DNA from: Bilophila sp964369665
GTDB lineage: Bacteria; Desulfobacterota; Desulfovibrionia; Desulfovibrionales; Desulfovibrionaceae
DNA length: 64,000 nucleotides
Assembly (NCBI GenBank): GCA_964369665.1
Contig: CAYJFS010000007.1
Coordinates: forward strand, 1-64,000
Direction: 5' to 3'
Of this stretch, positions 35,168-45,011 are shown piece by piece. Positions within the stretch are counted from its first letter, which is position 1, and each line of letters opens with the position of its first letter. Under the pieces are notes generated by a model. That model saw nothing but the letters and a program-made list of their open reading frames with translations, ran no database searches and was not told the origin of the DNA. The translations under genes and the position numbers were made by a program.

Positions 35168-36345
35168 GTTTTCAAAAACAGAAAATAGAATTATCACCAA
35201 CTCCTCAGAAAACAAACATTTGGAAGAAAGTGTTTTTTGTTTTAGTTTTTATAACTGTGTGTTTTATTGGTTTTAAAGTTTATCCTATTATCACATTTTT
35301 AACGACCCCAGGATCAAAAAAAGGTGTAGATATAGAAGTAGCTATTCCACCAGGTGTTTCTTTTCATATAGTGGCTGAGTATTTAAAAGATATGCATGTT
35401 ATTACAGATGTGCAGAAATTTGAGGCTGTTGCTAAATGGAAAGGTTTTACAAATAAAGTAAAAAGTGGAAGATTTCTTATAAATACAGGTTGGAATCCAT
35501 TAGAAGTTTTAGATCAACTTGTAAATGGAAAATCTATACTTGATAGAGTTACTATACCAGAAGGCCTAACTTGGTGGGAGGTGGGTAAACGTCTTGAAAA
35601 AGCTGGTTTTGTCAGTTTTGAGGACTTCAAAAATGTCGTTCATGATCCTGAATTTTTAAAGCACTGGGGAATACCTTTTCATAATGCTGAAGGATTTCTA
35701 TTTCCAGATACGTATTTAATGACACGTCCATTTAGACAAGATGTTGAGTCTGCTAAAGTTATTGTGGGTACCCTCATTGAGAATTTTTGGAGGAGAACAT
35801 CAGAGTTATGGCCAAATGATATTAACCCAAGATTTAATAATACAGCTTTAATTAAGCAACCTATTATTTTAGCATCAATTATTGAGAAGGAAGCAAAATT
35901 AGAAAGCGAACGTGCTCTAGTTTCTGGTGTATATGTTAATAGACTAAGCGTAAATATGCCGTTACAGGCATGTCCAACAGTTATTTATGGTTTAGGTGAA
36001 AATTTTTCTGGTAAATTACGCTATAGCCATATAAATGATAAATCAAATAAATATAATACCTATAGATATGCAGGATTACCTCCAAGTCCAATCGCATCTC
36101 CTGGTATGACAAGTATTAGAGCAGCATTGAACCCTGCAAAACATAGTTATTATTATTTTTTAGCTCGTGGGGATGGATCACATGTTTTTAGTTCTAACTT
36201 TAATGAGCATAAAAAAATGAGAAAAATGTATCAAAGTCCTTTAAGAAAGGGTGATACTTCTTCACTTATACATGGTGGTATGACTGAGCCTAAGTGCATT
36301 ATAGAAGAAGATATACAGAATTTTCAAGATATAAAGAATGATTAG
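35164..36345 (+). CDS. mltG: Endolytic murein transglycosylase
   Basis: MltG cuts nascent glycan strands and releases them at the membrane. The 393-residue protein has an N-terminal membrane helix (about residues 20-43) and a LysM-like region (IPPGVSFHIVAEYLKD). The catalytic YceG domain follows, with ASIIEKEAKLESERALVSGV, where the first glutamate is catalytic. NRLSVNMPLQACPTVIYGLG and YNTYRYAGLPPSPIASPG come next. It forms a pair with ruvX. Confidence 0.93.
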   Translation: MSFQKQKIELSPTPQKTNIWKKVFFVLVFITVCFIGFKVYPIITFLTTPGSKKGVDIEVAIPPGVSFHIVAEYLKDMHVITDVQKFEAVAKWKGFTNKVKSGRFLINTGWNPLEVLDQLVNGKSILDRVTIPEGLTWWEVGKRLEKAGFVSFEDFKNVVHDPEFLKHWGIPFHNAEGFLFPDTYLMTRPFRQDVESAKVIVGTLIENFWRRTSELWPNDINPRFNNTALIKQPIILASIIEKEAKLESERALVSGVYVNRLSVNMPLQACPTVIYGLGENFSGKLRYSHINDKSNKYNTYRYAGLPPSPIASPGMTSIRAALNPAKHSYYYFLARGDGSHVFSSNFNEHKKMRKMYQSPLRKGDTSSLIHGGMTEPKCIIEEDIQNFQDIKND

Positions 36346-36372
36346 GTTTGATTTAGAAATACTGGCGTAATG

Positions 36373-36428
36373 TATAATAGAATACTTCAGTTATTAAGAA
36401 ATAACTGAAGTATTCTATTATAGTTTTA
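36373..36428 (+). terminator. Very strong 23-bp hairpin terminator between mltG and hppA
   Basis: Arms 36373-36395 and 36400-36422 are perfectly complementary over 23 bases with a four-base AAGA loop. On the plus strand they are followed by GTTTTATT. This ends the ruvX-mltG transcript. The convergent hppA stops at 36429 and may use the same hairpin in the other direction. Confidence 0.85.
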
Positions 36429-38504
36429 TTATGCTAAAGCTTGAAGTAATAATAGGGCAACAATATTTATAATTTTTATCATTGGGTTGATAGCTGGACC
36501 TGCAGTATCTTTGTATGGGTCACCAACAGTGTCTCCTGTTACAGCAGCTTTATGTGCTTCTGAACCTTTTCCACCATAATGTCCATCTTCAATATATTTT
36601 TTAGCATTATCCCAAGCACCTCCACCAGATGTCATAGAGATAGCTACAAATAAACCTGTGACAATAGTACCCATAAGCATTGCACCAAGTGTAGAGAATG
36701 CAGCATATTGATCATCTATTAAAAAAATAATGTAGTAAACAATGATAGGCGTTAATACTGGAAGAATAGATGGGAGGATCATTTCTTTAATGGCAGTTTT
36801 TGTTAACATATCAACAGCAGCACTATAGTTTGGTTTTCCTGTACCTTCCATAATTCCAGGGATAGAAGCAAACTGTCGGCGTACTTCTATAACAACAGCA
36901 GAACCTGCTCTACCTACAGCCATCATACCCATGGAACCAAAAAGATATGGTAATAAACCACCAATAAAAAGTCCTACAAGGACATATGGATCTTGTAAGC
37001 TAAAATCAATTTCTAGATTAGGAAAGAAATTATAAAGGTCTTCGGTATAGCAAGCAAATAGGACTAATGCTGCTAATCCTGCTGATCCAATAGCATAACC
37101 TTTTGTTACAGCTTTTGTTGTATTTCCTACAGCATCAAGAGCATCTGTCACGTTCCTGACTTCACTAGGAAGCATGGACATTTCAGCTATGCCTCCAGCA
37201 TTATCTGTAACAGGACCATAAGCGTCTAAAGCCACAATCATTCCAGCAAGAGCAAGCATTGTTGTTGCTGCAATGGAAATACCAAATAAACCAGCATTAA
37301 TGTATGTGAAAATGATACCAGCACATATAATTAAAATAGGAAGTGCTGTGGATTCCATAGAAATAGCTAATCCTTGAATGACATTTGTCCCATGTCCTGT
37401 AGTTGATGCTTGTGCAATGCTTTGAACAGGTCTAAAACGTGTGGATGTATAGTATTCAGTAACCCACACAAGGAGTGCTGTAATAATAAGTCCAGCAAAT
37501 GCACAACAAAGTAGATTTATTACTCCAAATTGGTATCCTTGAACATTCATGTCAGGGATATCCCAAAAGACAAAGACGGTCATAATAGTAATCAAGATAG
37601 CAGATATAATGCCTGTAGCAAATAAGCCACGGTAAAGTGCTTTCATAATATCATTATCACTTGATAAACGGACATATTTTGTTCCGAATATAGAGCCAAC
37701 AATACACACAGCACCAATAAGTAAGGGGTACATCATCATGATATGTTGTGCTTCTCCAGTAAAATATGTAGCAGCTAAGAGCATGGTTGCTACAACAGTT
37801 ACAGCATAAGTTTCAAAAAGATCTGCAGCCATACCTGCACAGTCACCAACATTGTCACCAACATTGTCTGCAATGACTGCAGGGTTACGTGGATCATCTT
37901 CAGGAATACCTACTTCAACTTTTCCTACTAGGTCTGCACCTACATCAGCACCTTTTGTAAATATACCACCGCCAAGACGTGCAAATATAGAAATAAGGGA
38001 TGCACCAAAACTTAGAGCAACAAGAGCTTCAAGTATAGTTTTTATATCTACGTTGAATAGAGATAATATACCATAATATGCTGCAACACCAAGGAGCCCA
38101 AGGCCAACGACTAAGAGGCCTGTAACAGCACCAGATTGGAATGCAATGTTTAATGCTGGTGTAAGTCCATGACGAGCTGCTTCTGCTGTACGAATATTAG
38201 CACGTACAGAAACATTCATACCAATATATCCTGCAAGTCCAGAAAGAGAAGCACCAATAATAAAACCTAGTGCTACAAGTATAGAAAGGAATATGCTTAG
38301 AATAATAGCAACCACAATTCCAACTATAGCAATGGTTTTATATTGGCGGTGCAAGTATGCTTCTGCACCTTCTTGGATAGCATAAGCAATTTCTTGCATT
38401 TTTTCAGTACCTGTTTCTGCAGAGAAAACATATTTGGATGTATTGTATGCATAATAAAGCGCATAGAGTCCACAGGCTAAAACAAGAATAAGCGATAAAA
38501 ACAT
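36429..38504 (-). CDS. hppA: Membrane pyrophosphatase, predicted K+-independent H+ pump
   Basis: This 691-residue integral pyrophosphatase (about 16 helices) couples hydrolysis of pyrophosphate to ion pumping across the inner membrane. The substrate loop DNVGDNVGDCAGMAADLFE and the GYAIGSAGLAALVLF helix are present. In GNTTKAVTKG a lysine holds the place that is alanine in potassium-dependent enzymes, and threonine lies three residues later. By the published rule this predicts a potassium-independent, proton-pumping enzyme. It would recover energy from biosynthetic pyrophosphate. Confidence 0.93.
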   Translation of the reverse strand: MFLSLILVLACGLYALYYAYNTSKYVFSAETGTEKMQEIAYAIQEGAEAYLHRQYKTIAIVGIVVAIILSIFLSILVALGFIIGASLSGLAGYIGMNVSVRANIRTAEAARHGLTPALNIAFQSGAVTGLLVVGLGLLGVAAYYGILSLFNVDIKTILEALVALSFGASLISIFARLGGGIFTKGADVGADLVGKVEVGIPEDDPRNPAVIADNVGDNVGDCAGMAADLFETYAVTVVATMLLAATYFTGEAQHIMMMYPLLIGAVCIVGSIFGTKYVRLSSDNDIMKALYRGLFATGIISAILITIMTVFVFWDIPDMNVQGYQFGVINLLCCAFAGLIITALLVWVTEYYTSTRFRPVQSIAQASTTGHGTNVIQGLAISMESTALPILIICAGIIFTYINAGLFGISIAATTMLALAGMIVALDAYGPVTDNAGGIAEMSMLPSEVRNVTDALDAVGNTTKAVTKGYAIGSAGLAALVLFACYTEDLYNFFPNLEIDFSLQDPYVLVGLFIGGLLPYLFGSMGMMAVGRAGSAVVIEVRRQFASIPGIMEGTGKPNYSAAVDMLTKTAIKEMILPSILPVLTPIIVYYIIFLIDDQYAAFSTLGAMLMGTIVTGLFVAISMTSGGGAWDNAKKYIEDGHYGGKGSEAHKAAVTGDTVGDPYKDTAGPAINPMIKIINIVALLLLQALA

Positions 38505-38758
38505 TTAGGAACCCCACCATGATTTAAATTTACTTTATATTGTACATGTATACTGTAAAAATACGTATGCATAACCCAATAGTTAGGATTAAAGAAAATA
38601 GCTATTATTTTTAATGATAGACACTAAATTTTAAAGTATTATAGATATGTTATCTTTAATAGCAAAGTATACTTATAGCATTATAAAACTTATATTAGAC
38701 TAAGTAATAAAAAATTATATTTTTAGCAAGAGTTATAAAGTATCAGTGTTTTTAGTGA

Positions 38759-39481
38759 TTATCCACCAAGATATGCTTGTTTTACTTTTGGGTCATTCAG
38801 TAGATCTTTCCCAGGAGCTTCTATAGCAATAGAGCCTACTTCTAATACATATGCATAGTGTGCTATAGAAAGAGATGTTAAAGCATTTTGTTCTACTAAC
38901 AAAATTGTTTTTCCTTCTGAATTTATTTGAAGAATGATATCAAAGATTTCTTTTACTAAACGTGGTGCAAGGCCAAGAGATGGTTCGTCAAGCATAAGAA
39001 GTTTTGGCCTACTCATCAATGCTCTACCTAAAGCTAACATTTGTTGTTCACCACCAGAAAGAGTTCCACCTTTTTGCCAGTAACGTTCTTTGAGTTTTGG
39101 AAAAAGAGTATAGACCCATTCAAGATCATCTTTAATATCATTTTTATTTTTTTGAATATATGCACCAAGCTCTAAGTTTTCTAAAACAGTTAAGTGTGGT
39201 AAAATTTTTCTTCCTTCAGGGCTCATAGCTATGCCTAGAGCAACAATTTCTTCAGGTGTAAGTCCTAAAAGTTCTTTTGGTGTATAAGTATCATTCTCCG
39301 TATAAAGTATGCTCCCAGATACTTGTTTAAGTAAACCAGCTATAGAACGTATAGTACTACTTTTTCCAGCACCATTTGCTCCTATGAGTGTAACGATTTG
39401 TCCCTTAGGTATATGGATATTGATACCTTGAACAGCATGAATACCGCCATAGTGCACATGAAGGTTGTTGATATTAAGCAT
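38759..39481 (-). CDS. livF: Branched-chain amino acid ABC transporter ATPase LivF
   Basis: This is the second ATPase of the Liv importer (240 residues). It has Walker A GANGAGKSS, the signature LSGGEQQML and Walker B KLLMLDEPSLGL. It is the last gene of livK-livH-livM-livG-livF, overlapping livG by eight bases. Confidence 0.93.
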   Translation of the reverse strand: MLNINNLHVHYGGIHAVQGINIHIPKGQIVTLIGANGAGKSSTIRSIAGLLKQVSGSILYTENDTYTPKELLGLTPEEIVALGIAMSPEGRKILPHLTVLENLELGAYIQKNKNDIKDDLEWVYTLFPKLKERYWQKGGTLSGGEQQMLALGRALMSRPKLLMLDEPSLGLAPRLVKEIFDIILQINSEGKTILLVEQNALTSLSIAHYAYVLEVGSIAIEAPGKDLLNDPKVKQAYLGG

Positions 39482-40268
39482 GATGGGTTATTTCTCCACC
39501 AAGATAGGCTTCGATTACTTTTGGATCATTAGAAATTTTTTTAGGAGGTCCTTCAGCAATAATTTGACCATATTCTAAAACCCAGATGTATTGGCAGATA
39601 CCCATAACAACTTTCATATCATGCTCGATAAGTAATATTGTTAAGTTAAATTCATCTCTAATATCTTTTATAAGACGCATAAGGACAGTGCTTTCTTGTG
39701 GGTTCATACCTGCAGCAGGTTCATCTAAGAGCAGTATTTTAGGTCGTGTAGCAAGGGCTCTTGCAATTTCAAGTCTTCTTTGTGCTCCATAAGGTAGCGA
39801 TGATGCTTTTTTATCTGTGTATTCCTCAAGGTTAAGGCGTTGTATAAGTGATAGGGCTTGTTTCTTTATTTCTTTTTCTTCTTTAATAGCTTTAGGTAAA
39901 CCTATAATAGGCATCCACCATTGTGATGCTCTTTGAACATGAAAGCCCAACATAATATTTTCAAGTGTGGTTTCGTTGGAAAAAAGGCGTATATTTTGAA
40001 AGGTCCTTGCTATACCTTCATAACAAATCTTATGGGGTGGAAGGCCTTTTATATTTTTTTTTTGGAAAAGTATTTTTCCTTTTTGTGGTGTATAAAATCC
40101 ACTTATAATGTTAAAAGCTGTAGTTTTTCCTGCACCGTTTGGTCCAATTATTGCGACAATTGTTTCTTGATTAACACAAAGGCTTAGGTCATTAATTGCA
40201 GTTATACCACCAAATTGCATATGGATATTTTTTAATTCAAGAAATGGTTCTGCTTGTGGACTTATCAT
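39474..40268 (-). CDS. livG: Branched-chain amino acid ABC transporter ATPase LivG
   Basis: This is the first ATPase of the Liv importer (264 residues). Walker A is GPNGAGKTT, the signature stretch reads LPYGAQRRLEIARAL and Walker B is ILLLDEPAAGMN. The longer loop with GIARTFQNIRLF is typical of LivG. It overlaps livM by four bases, indicating a tight operon. Confidence 0.93.
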   Translation of the reverse strand: MISPQAEPFLELKNIHMQFGGITAINDLSLCVNQETIVAIIGPNGAGKTTAFNIISGFYTPQKGKILFQKKNIKGLPPHKICYEGIARTFQNIRLFSNETTLENIMLGFHVQRASQWWMPIIGLPKAIKEEKEIKKQALSLIQRLNLEEYTDKKASSLPYGAQRRLEIARALATRPKILLLDEPAAGMNPQESTVLMRLIKDIRDEFNLTILLIEHDMKVVMGICQYIWVLEYGQIIAEGPPKKISNDPKVIEAYLGGEITHHA

Positions 40269-41308
40269 AAAGATTTTTCCTTATGAAACAAGTTAAAAAA
40301 ACTGTTCCAGGTAAATTCTTTCATACCCATTAATCCTTCACGACGATAGAGGATAATAGCAAGGAGAGCTAAAGAGAAAATAACCATTCGCATTCCAGGT
40401 ATTCCTGGGATTTGATAGTCTCCAAAAGAAAGAGGTTCTTCTACTGCACGAAGCCATTCAAGAAGGATAGTGATAATGATACTACCTAAAATACTCCCTG
40501 TAAGTGATCCTAATCCTCCAGCAACAACAATCATTAAAATATTAAAAGTAAGAAGGAAGGTGAACATTTTTGGATCTATAGTTGTAAGAAGACTACCTAA
40601 TAAAGCACCACCAACACCTGCAAAAAAGGCACCTATACTAAAAGATAAAACTTTATAGCGAAACGTATTGATACCCATGACTTTAGCAGCAAGCTCATCA
40701 TCTCTAATGGCTTTAAAGATAATGCCAAAGTTACTATTAAGAAGTTTTACAATGCAGAATATAGTAATGAGTAACCAACCATAATTAACAAAAAGCGTTG
40801 CGTATGGTGGTATACCTCTAATACCTAGTGAGCCATTAGTAATTGGTGTTAAGTTAACAAGAATAACTCGGATAATTTCAGAAAAACCTAATGTTGCAAT
40901 TGCTAAGTAGTCTCCAGCAAGTTTTAATATGGGTAATGCAATAATAAGTCCAATAAATGCTGCAAAAAATCCTCCTATTAGAATAGAAAGCCAGAATGGT
41001 ATTTCTATAACTGAAAATGGCCAAATAATGGGATCAAGTATCCACATAAGTTCTTTTTGTTTGGCAGTAAGGACTAGTAAAGCAGAAACATAAGCTCCTA
41101 TAGCCATGAAACCTGCATGTCCAAGAGAAAACATACCCGTAAATCCATAAACAAGATTTAAAGAAAGAGACAAAATAGTATTTATAGCTATAAGATTGAG
41201 AAGTTGAATTTGATAGCCATTCATATGGTTATTTGCCCAAAAGAAAAAAAGAATAATAAAACCAAGGGCAATAAAGCTACAGATATAATTACGTATATGA
41301 GGTGTCAT
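40265..41308 (-). CDS. livM: Branched-chain amino acid ABC transporter permease LivM
   Basis: LivM is one of the two membrane subunits (347 residues, about nine helices). GFTGMFSLGHAGFMAIGAYV and the cytoplasmic coupling segment AIRDDELAAKVMGINTFRYK identify it. It overlaps livH by four bases and livG by four bases. Confidence 0.92.
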   Translation of the reverse strand: MTPHIRNYICSFIALGFIILFFFWANNHMNGYQIQLLNLIAINTILSLSLNLVYGFTGMFSLGHAGFMAIGAYVSALLVLTAKQKELMWILDPIIWPFSVIEIPFWLSILIGGFFAAFIGLIIALPILKLAGDYLAIATLGFSEIIRVILVNLTPITNGSLGIRGIPPYATLFVNYGWLLITIFCIVKLLNSNFGIIFKAIRDDELAAKVMGINTFRYKVLSFSIGAFFAGVGGALLGSLLTTIDPKMFTFLLTFNILMIVVAGGLGSLTGSILGSIIITILLEWLRAVEEPLSFGDYQIPGIPGMRMVIFSLALLAIILYRREGLMGMKEFTWNSFFNLFHKEKSL

Positions 41309-42198
41309 ATTTTTTCTTCCACATATTCTTCGAAGATACCTGTAGGTTTAACAAGAAGTACAAATACGAGAATAATAAAAGCAAAAGCATCTTTATAACC
41401 GGAAAGTTCTGGTAAAAATGCAACTGTCATAATTTCAATAAATCCGAGAAGAACTCCACCAACAAGAGCACCTTGTATAGATCCAATACCACCAAAAACA
41501 GCAGCAATAAAAGCTTTAAATCCTGGGAAAACACCCATATATGGATTTATTTGAGGATATCTTAGAGACCACATAATCCCTGAAGCTGCTGCAAGAGCTG
41601 AACCTAGTCCAAATGTGAGCATTATAATTTTATTTACATGAATACCAAGAAGTCGTGTTGTTTCAATATCTTTAGATATTGCACGCATAGCTAATCCCTG
41701 TTTAGTCTTATAGAGTATCCATAAAAGTCCAAGTACAAGAACCAAGCTGATAATAGGAACAATAATAGTAAGTGGAAGTAGTTTGATTTTTCCAAAAGAA
41801 AGATGTGTTATAAGCCATTCTGGTTGATATACAGGACGAGGTAAGCCTGAAAAAAAGACAACAGCTAGACTTTCTATAAGAAATGATACAGCAATGGCAC
41901 TAATTAAAATAGATGTTCGTGGAGCATTACGTAATGGACGGTAGGCTAATTTATCAATTAAGATACCTATAAAACTCGTCATTAGTATGGCAGCAATAAT
42001 AGCTATACTCCATGGAAAATTAAAGTAGGTTACTCCATAATAAAGAAAATAGGCACCAAGCATTAAAAGATCACCATGAGCAAAATTAATAAAGCGTAAT
42101 ATTCCGTAAACCATAGTGTAACCAATAGCTATAAGTCCATAAAGTGAACCAAGGCTCAATGCATTGAAAAAATTTTGTAGGAAAATATCCAAGTTCAT
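41305..42198 (-). CDS. livH: Branched-chain amino acid ABC transporter permease LivH
   Basis: LivH is the other membrane subunit (297 residues). The start LGSLYGLIAIGYTMVYGILR and FINFAHGDLLMLGAY are diagnostic. The coupling segment AMRAISKDIETTRLLGI and GGIGSIQGALVGG follow. It lies 70 bases after livK. Confidence 0.92.
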   Translation of the reverse strand: MNLDIFLQNFFNALSLGSLYGLIAIGYTMVYGILRFINFAHGDLLMLGAYFLYYGVTYFNFPWSIAIIAAILMTSFIGILIDKLAYRPLRNAPRTSILISAIAVSFLIESLAVVFFSGLPRPVYQPEWLITHLSFGKIKLLPLTIIVPIISLVLVLGLLWILYKTKQGLAMRAISKDIETTRLLGIHVNKIIMLTFGLGSALAAASGIMWSLRYPQINPYMGVFPGFKAFIAAVFGGIGSIQGALVGGVLLGFIEIMTVAFLPELSGYKDAFAFIILVFVLLVKPTGIFEEYVEEKI

Positions 42199-42268
42199 GT
42201 ATATGCCTTAAATAGTGAGCTTGTAGTTATTTTGTAAATGTATCAGTGAAAATACATGAGAACAAAAA

Positions 42269-43408
42269 TTATTCAACAATGATATCTTCAAGATAAGTAC
42301 GTTTTCCATTTTTATATTGTATAATACCAATAGGCATTTCTGCATTGTGGTCTTTATTAATAGTAATAACACCAAGGACAGTAGGGAGGTTTTTTGTTTC
42401 TCCAAGTGCCTTAGTAATAGCTTGTGGTGTTGAGGCATTCGCCCGTGTAATGGCATCTAGAATAATATTATAGCAGTTATAGCCAAGAGCAGAATTTACA
42501 TTAGGGGTTTTAGTAGGGAATGCTTTTTCCCAGGCTTCAGTAAATTTTTGAGCTTCAGGATTCATTGTAGGCATATTGAAGTCATATGGAAAAGTTGTGT
42601 GTAAAAAGCCCTCTACTGCAGAACCACCAATTTTTAATGTATCAGGATTATCCATAGCATCAGTACCCATAAAGATAAAATTTGCTCCAAGTTCTTTTGC
42701 TTGCTTAAGAATGATAGCACCTTCTGCAAAATAGGAAGGCATGAATACAAGATCAGGTTTAACATGTATAAGCTCAGTGAGTTGAGCTGTAAAATCTTGG
42801 TCTCCAGAGTTATACTTTAGGTCAGCTATAATTTTGCCTCCCTGGCGAATAAAAGCTTTTTTGAAAAAAGCTGTAAGTCCAACTGCATAGTCGCTTGCAA
42901 CATCCGTGAGCACAGCAACTTTTTTGATATGAAGTTTTTTTATAACATATGTTGCTGCTGCTGAGCCCTGATAAGGATCAATAAATGATGAAAGGAAATA
43001 ATATTTTTTACCTTGAGTGATAAGAGGGTTTGTGCATGAAGTTCCAAGAACAGGAACAGCAGCTCTTTCAGCAACCTCACCCCCTGCAAGTGCAAGGGAA
43101 GAACCAAATGTTCCTATAATTACGGAAACATTATCTTTTTCTATGAGACGTTTTACTGCATTGGCTGCTTCTATTTTATTGGATTTATTATCAACAACAA
43201 TAATTTCAACAGGTTTCCCAAGAACTGAAGGTGTTATTGAGTGAGCAAGTTTAATACCATCAAGTTCAAGCTGACCTCCATAGGCGTTTTGTCCGGTAAG
43301 TGGTAGATATACACCTATTTTTATAGTATCAGAAGCTGATGCTAGTATAGGAAAGCTTATTATAGCTAAAGAGATAATAATAGTTTTTATTGTGGAATGT
43401 GTACTCAT
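42269..43408 (-). CDS. livK: Branched-chain amino acid ABC transporter substrate-binding protein LivK
   Basis: This periplasmic binding protein (379 residues) of the LivK/BraC family delivers amino acids to LivHM. A Sec signal peptide ends at about ILASAS (residue 25). The mature part begins DTIKIGVYLPLTGQNAYGG, followed by VDNKSNKIEAANAVKRLI and GTFGSSLALAGGEVAERA. The substrate is probably leucine, isoleucine or valine, but family members also bind other amino acids. It heads the liv operon. Confidence 0.9.
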   Translation of the reverse strand: MSTHSTIKTIIISLAIISFPILASASDTIKIGVYLPLTGQNAYGGQLELDGIKLAHSITPSVLGKPVEIIVVDNKSNKIEAANAVKRLIEKDNVSVIIGTFGSSLALAGGEVAERAAVPVLGTSCTNPLITQGKKYYFLSSFIDPYQGSAAATYVIKKLHIKKVAVLTDVASDYAVGLTAFFKKAFIRQGGKIIADLKYNSGDQDFTAQLTELIHVKPDLVFMPSYFAEGAIILKQAKELGANFIFMGTDAMDNPDTLKIGGSAVEGFLHTTFPYDFNMPTMNPEAQKFTEAWEKAFPTKTPNVNSALGYNCYNIILDAITRANASTPQAITKALGETKNLPTVLGVITINKDHNAEMPIGIIQYKNGKRTYLEDIIVE

Positions 43409-43474
43409 AATATGTATAACCCTATGGTAATCTATAGATGTTGATTTGAAGAATACATTAAGTATAATTTTTGT

Positions 43475-43523
43475 TAGTATTAATAAAAAAATTTTTTATA
43501 CACTTAAAAAAGAATGTGTATAA
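43475..43523 (-). terminator. Possible terminator after the minus-strand glycosyltransferase
   Basis: An eight-base inverted repeat (43496-43503 with 43516-43523) is followed on the minus strand by A and then T runs. It could end the upstream glycosyltransferase transcript before livK. The stem is short and AT-rich. Confidence 0.3.
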
Positions 43524-43605
43524 TAAAGTATAATGTTTAAAAATACAAGCTATATCATGCTATAATCACTTAATGGTACATAAATAGAAGCTATTACAAT
43601 ATTAC

Positions 43606-44736
43606 TTATGGGTTAGTTTTGACAAAACTTGTTGGACAGAGTTTATTATAATTGTGCTCAAGCTGCTGTGTAACTATAGAAGCATTAAAGAATTCCCAAG
43701 CTTTTTTTTGGCTAGCTATCCCCATTTTTTTTGCTAATGTAGGATTTTTTAGAATTGTAAGAATAGCATGTGCATATTCTTCAGGTGTATTTGCAACAAA
43801 TCCAGTAATTCCATGCTCAACAAGTTCTATCTGTGCATTGTCTTTTAGGCCAGATGTTGGATGAGTTACTACAGGTAAGCCTGCAGCCATAGCTTCAGCA
43901 ATGGATAAACCAAAACTTTCTCCTGTATCATTAGCATGTACAAAAACAGAGAGCATGTTAAGATAGTTTGTAAGATTTTGTTCATCTATAATTTCTGGTA
44001 AAAATGTAATATTATTAGAAAGGTTATTTTTATTTACAAAATCGTAGGCTTCCTGGATACCACCAACAATATAATAATGAACATCAGGTAACTGTGAAAG
44101 CAAATATGGAAACATTTCTAATCCAAAATGAAGAGACCATTTCCCTTTATCTGCACGTGAAAGTCTCCCAATAACTGGTTTAGAAAAAACTTTTTTTTCA
44201 GGTGGTATAGTATTATTTGTAATAAAAGCTACATCTACAGGATTATAAATAATGTCATAGCGTTTACTTGGAATAACTACATTATGCATTTGTGCAAATC
44301 TCCATGCACAAAATTTTGATACAAAAAGTGTTTTATCTATAATTCTTCCTGAGTAACTTGAATCAAACCTTCCAAAAACATTTGTTTCAATAATTTTTGG
44401 TAGTTTTATATCTTTATAATACCACTCTGTACCACGAAAATTACGCATAAGTTTTGGCTCTGGCCAACCAGCTCTATGGATATGTACTATGTGTGGTTTA
44501 AAGGTATAGAGTATTTTTTCAAGAGGTATATTTATCCATGTAGGGATACCAGCTTGTTGAAGAAATAGAAATCGTGGCCCATTTGATGGGCTCCATACAG
44601 CAACATCGAAAAAATTTTTATTAAGATGTATTGCAAACAGCTGGGCTGTTTTTTCAGTTCCACCTAAATTAAGAGATGGAACTACATGAAGGACACGTCT
44701 ACGAGAAGATTTTTGTGAAGGTTGTATATGATTCAT
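43606..44736 (-). CDS. Glycosyltransferase family 4
   Basis: This 376-residue GT-B enzyme starts with VLHVVPSLNLGGTEKTAQLF, the glycine loop of family 4. The donor domain has KPVIGRLSRADKGKWSLHF, then FVHANDTGESFGLSIAEAMA with the two catalytic-site glutamates, then AAGLPVVTHPTSG. It probably adds a sugar during lipopolysaccharide or other glycan assembly. No signal peptide is present. It stands alone between livK and the EF-hand gene. Confidence 0.88.
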   Translation of the reverse strand: MNHIQPSQKSSRRRVLHVVPSLNLGGTEKTAQLFAIHLNKNFFDVAVWSPSNGPRFLFLQQAGIPTWINIPLEKILYTFKPHIVHIHRAGWPEPKLMRNFRGTEWYYKDIKLPKIIETNVFGRFDSSYSGRIIDKTLFVSKFCAWRFAQMHNVVIPSKRYDIIYNPVDVAFITNNTIPPEKKVFSKPVIGRLSRADKGKWSLHFGLEMFPYLLSQLPDVHYYIVGGIQEAYDFVNKNNLSNNITFLPEIIDEQNLTNYLNMLSVFVHANDTGESFGLSIAEAMAAGLPVVTHPTSGLKDNAQIELVEHGITGFVANTPEEYAHAILTILKNPTLAKKMGIASQKKAWEFFNASIVTQQLEHNYNKLCPTSFVKTNP

Positions 44737-44940
44737 AAGAAGTTATTATATTAGAAATGTTAGATTCTATTTACTCATCTACTATGGATATATAGGAATT
44801 ATAAAAATATTGTTATAATAATTATAAGTCTATATTAGCATATAATAGTAGTGTGATCATAGAGTAAGGATATATACTATTCATATATTATATGGGTATA
44901 TTGTATAACTGGAATGATTAGATAAGTATGGCTTTATATA

Positions 44941-44969
44941 TTGAAAGATGACTGTTTTTTATATATAGT
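44941..44969 (+). promoter_or_regulatory. Predicted sigma-70 promoter for the EF-hand gene and glnS
   Basis: TTGAAA (44941-44946) and TATAGT (44964-44969) are exactly 17 bases apart, about 40 bases before the start codon at 45012. Confidence 0.5.
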
Positions 44970-45011
44970 ACATCAACTTTTTTATGTAACTAAAGTAAAT
45001 TAGGAGCAGCT

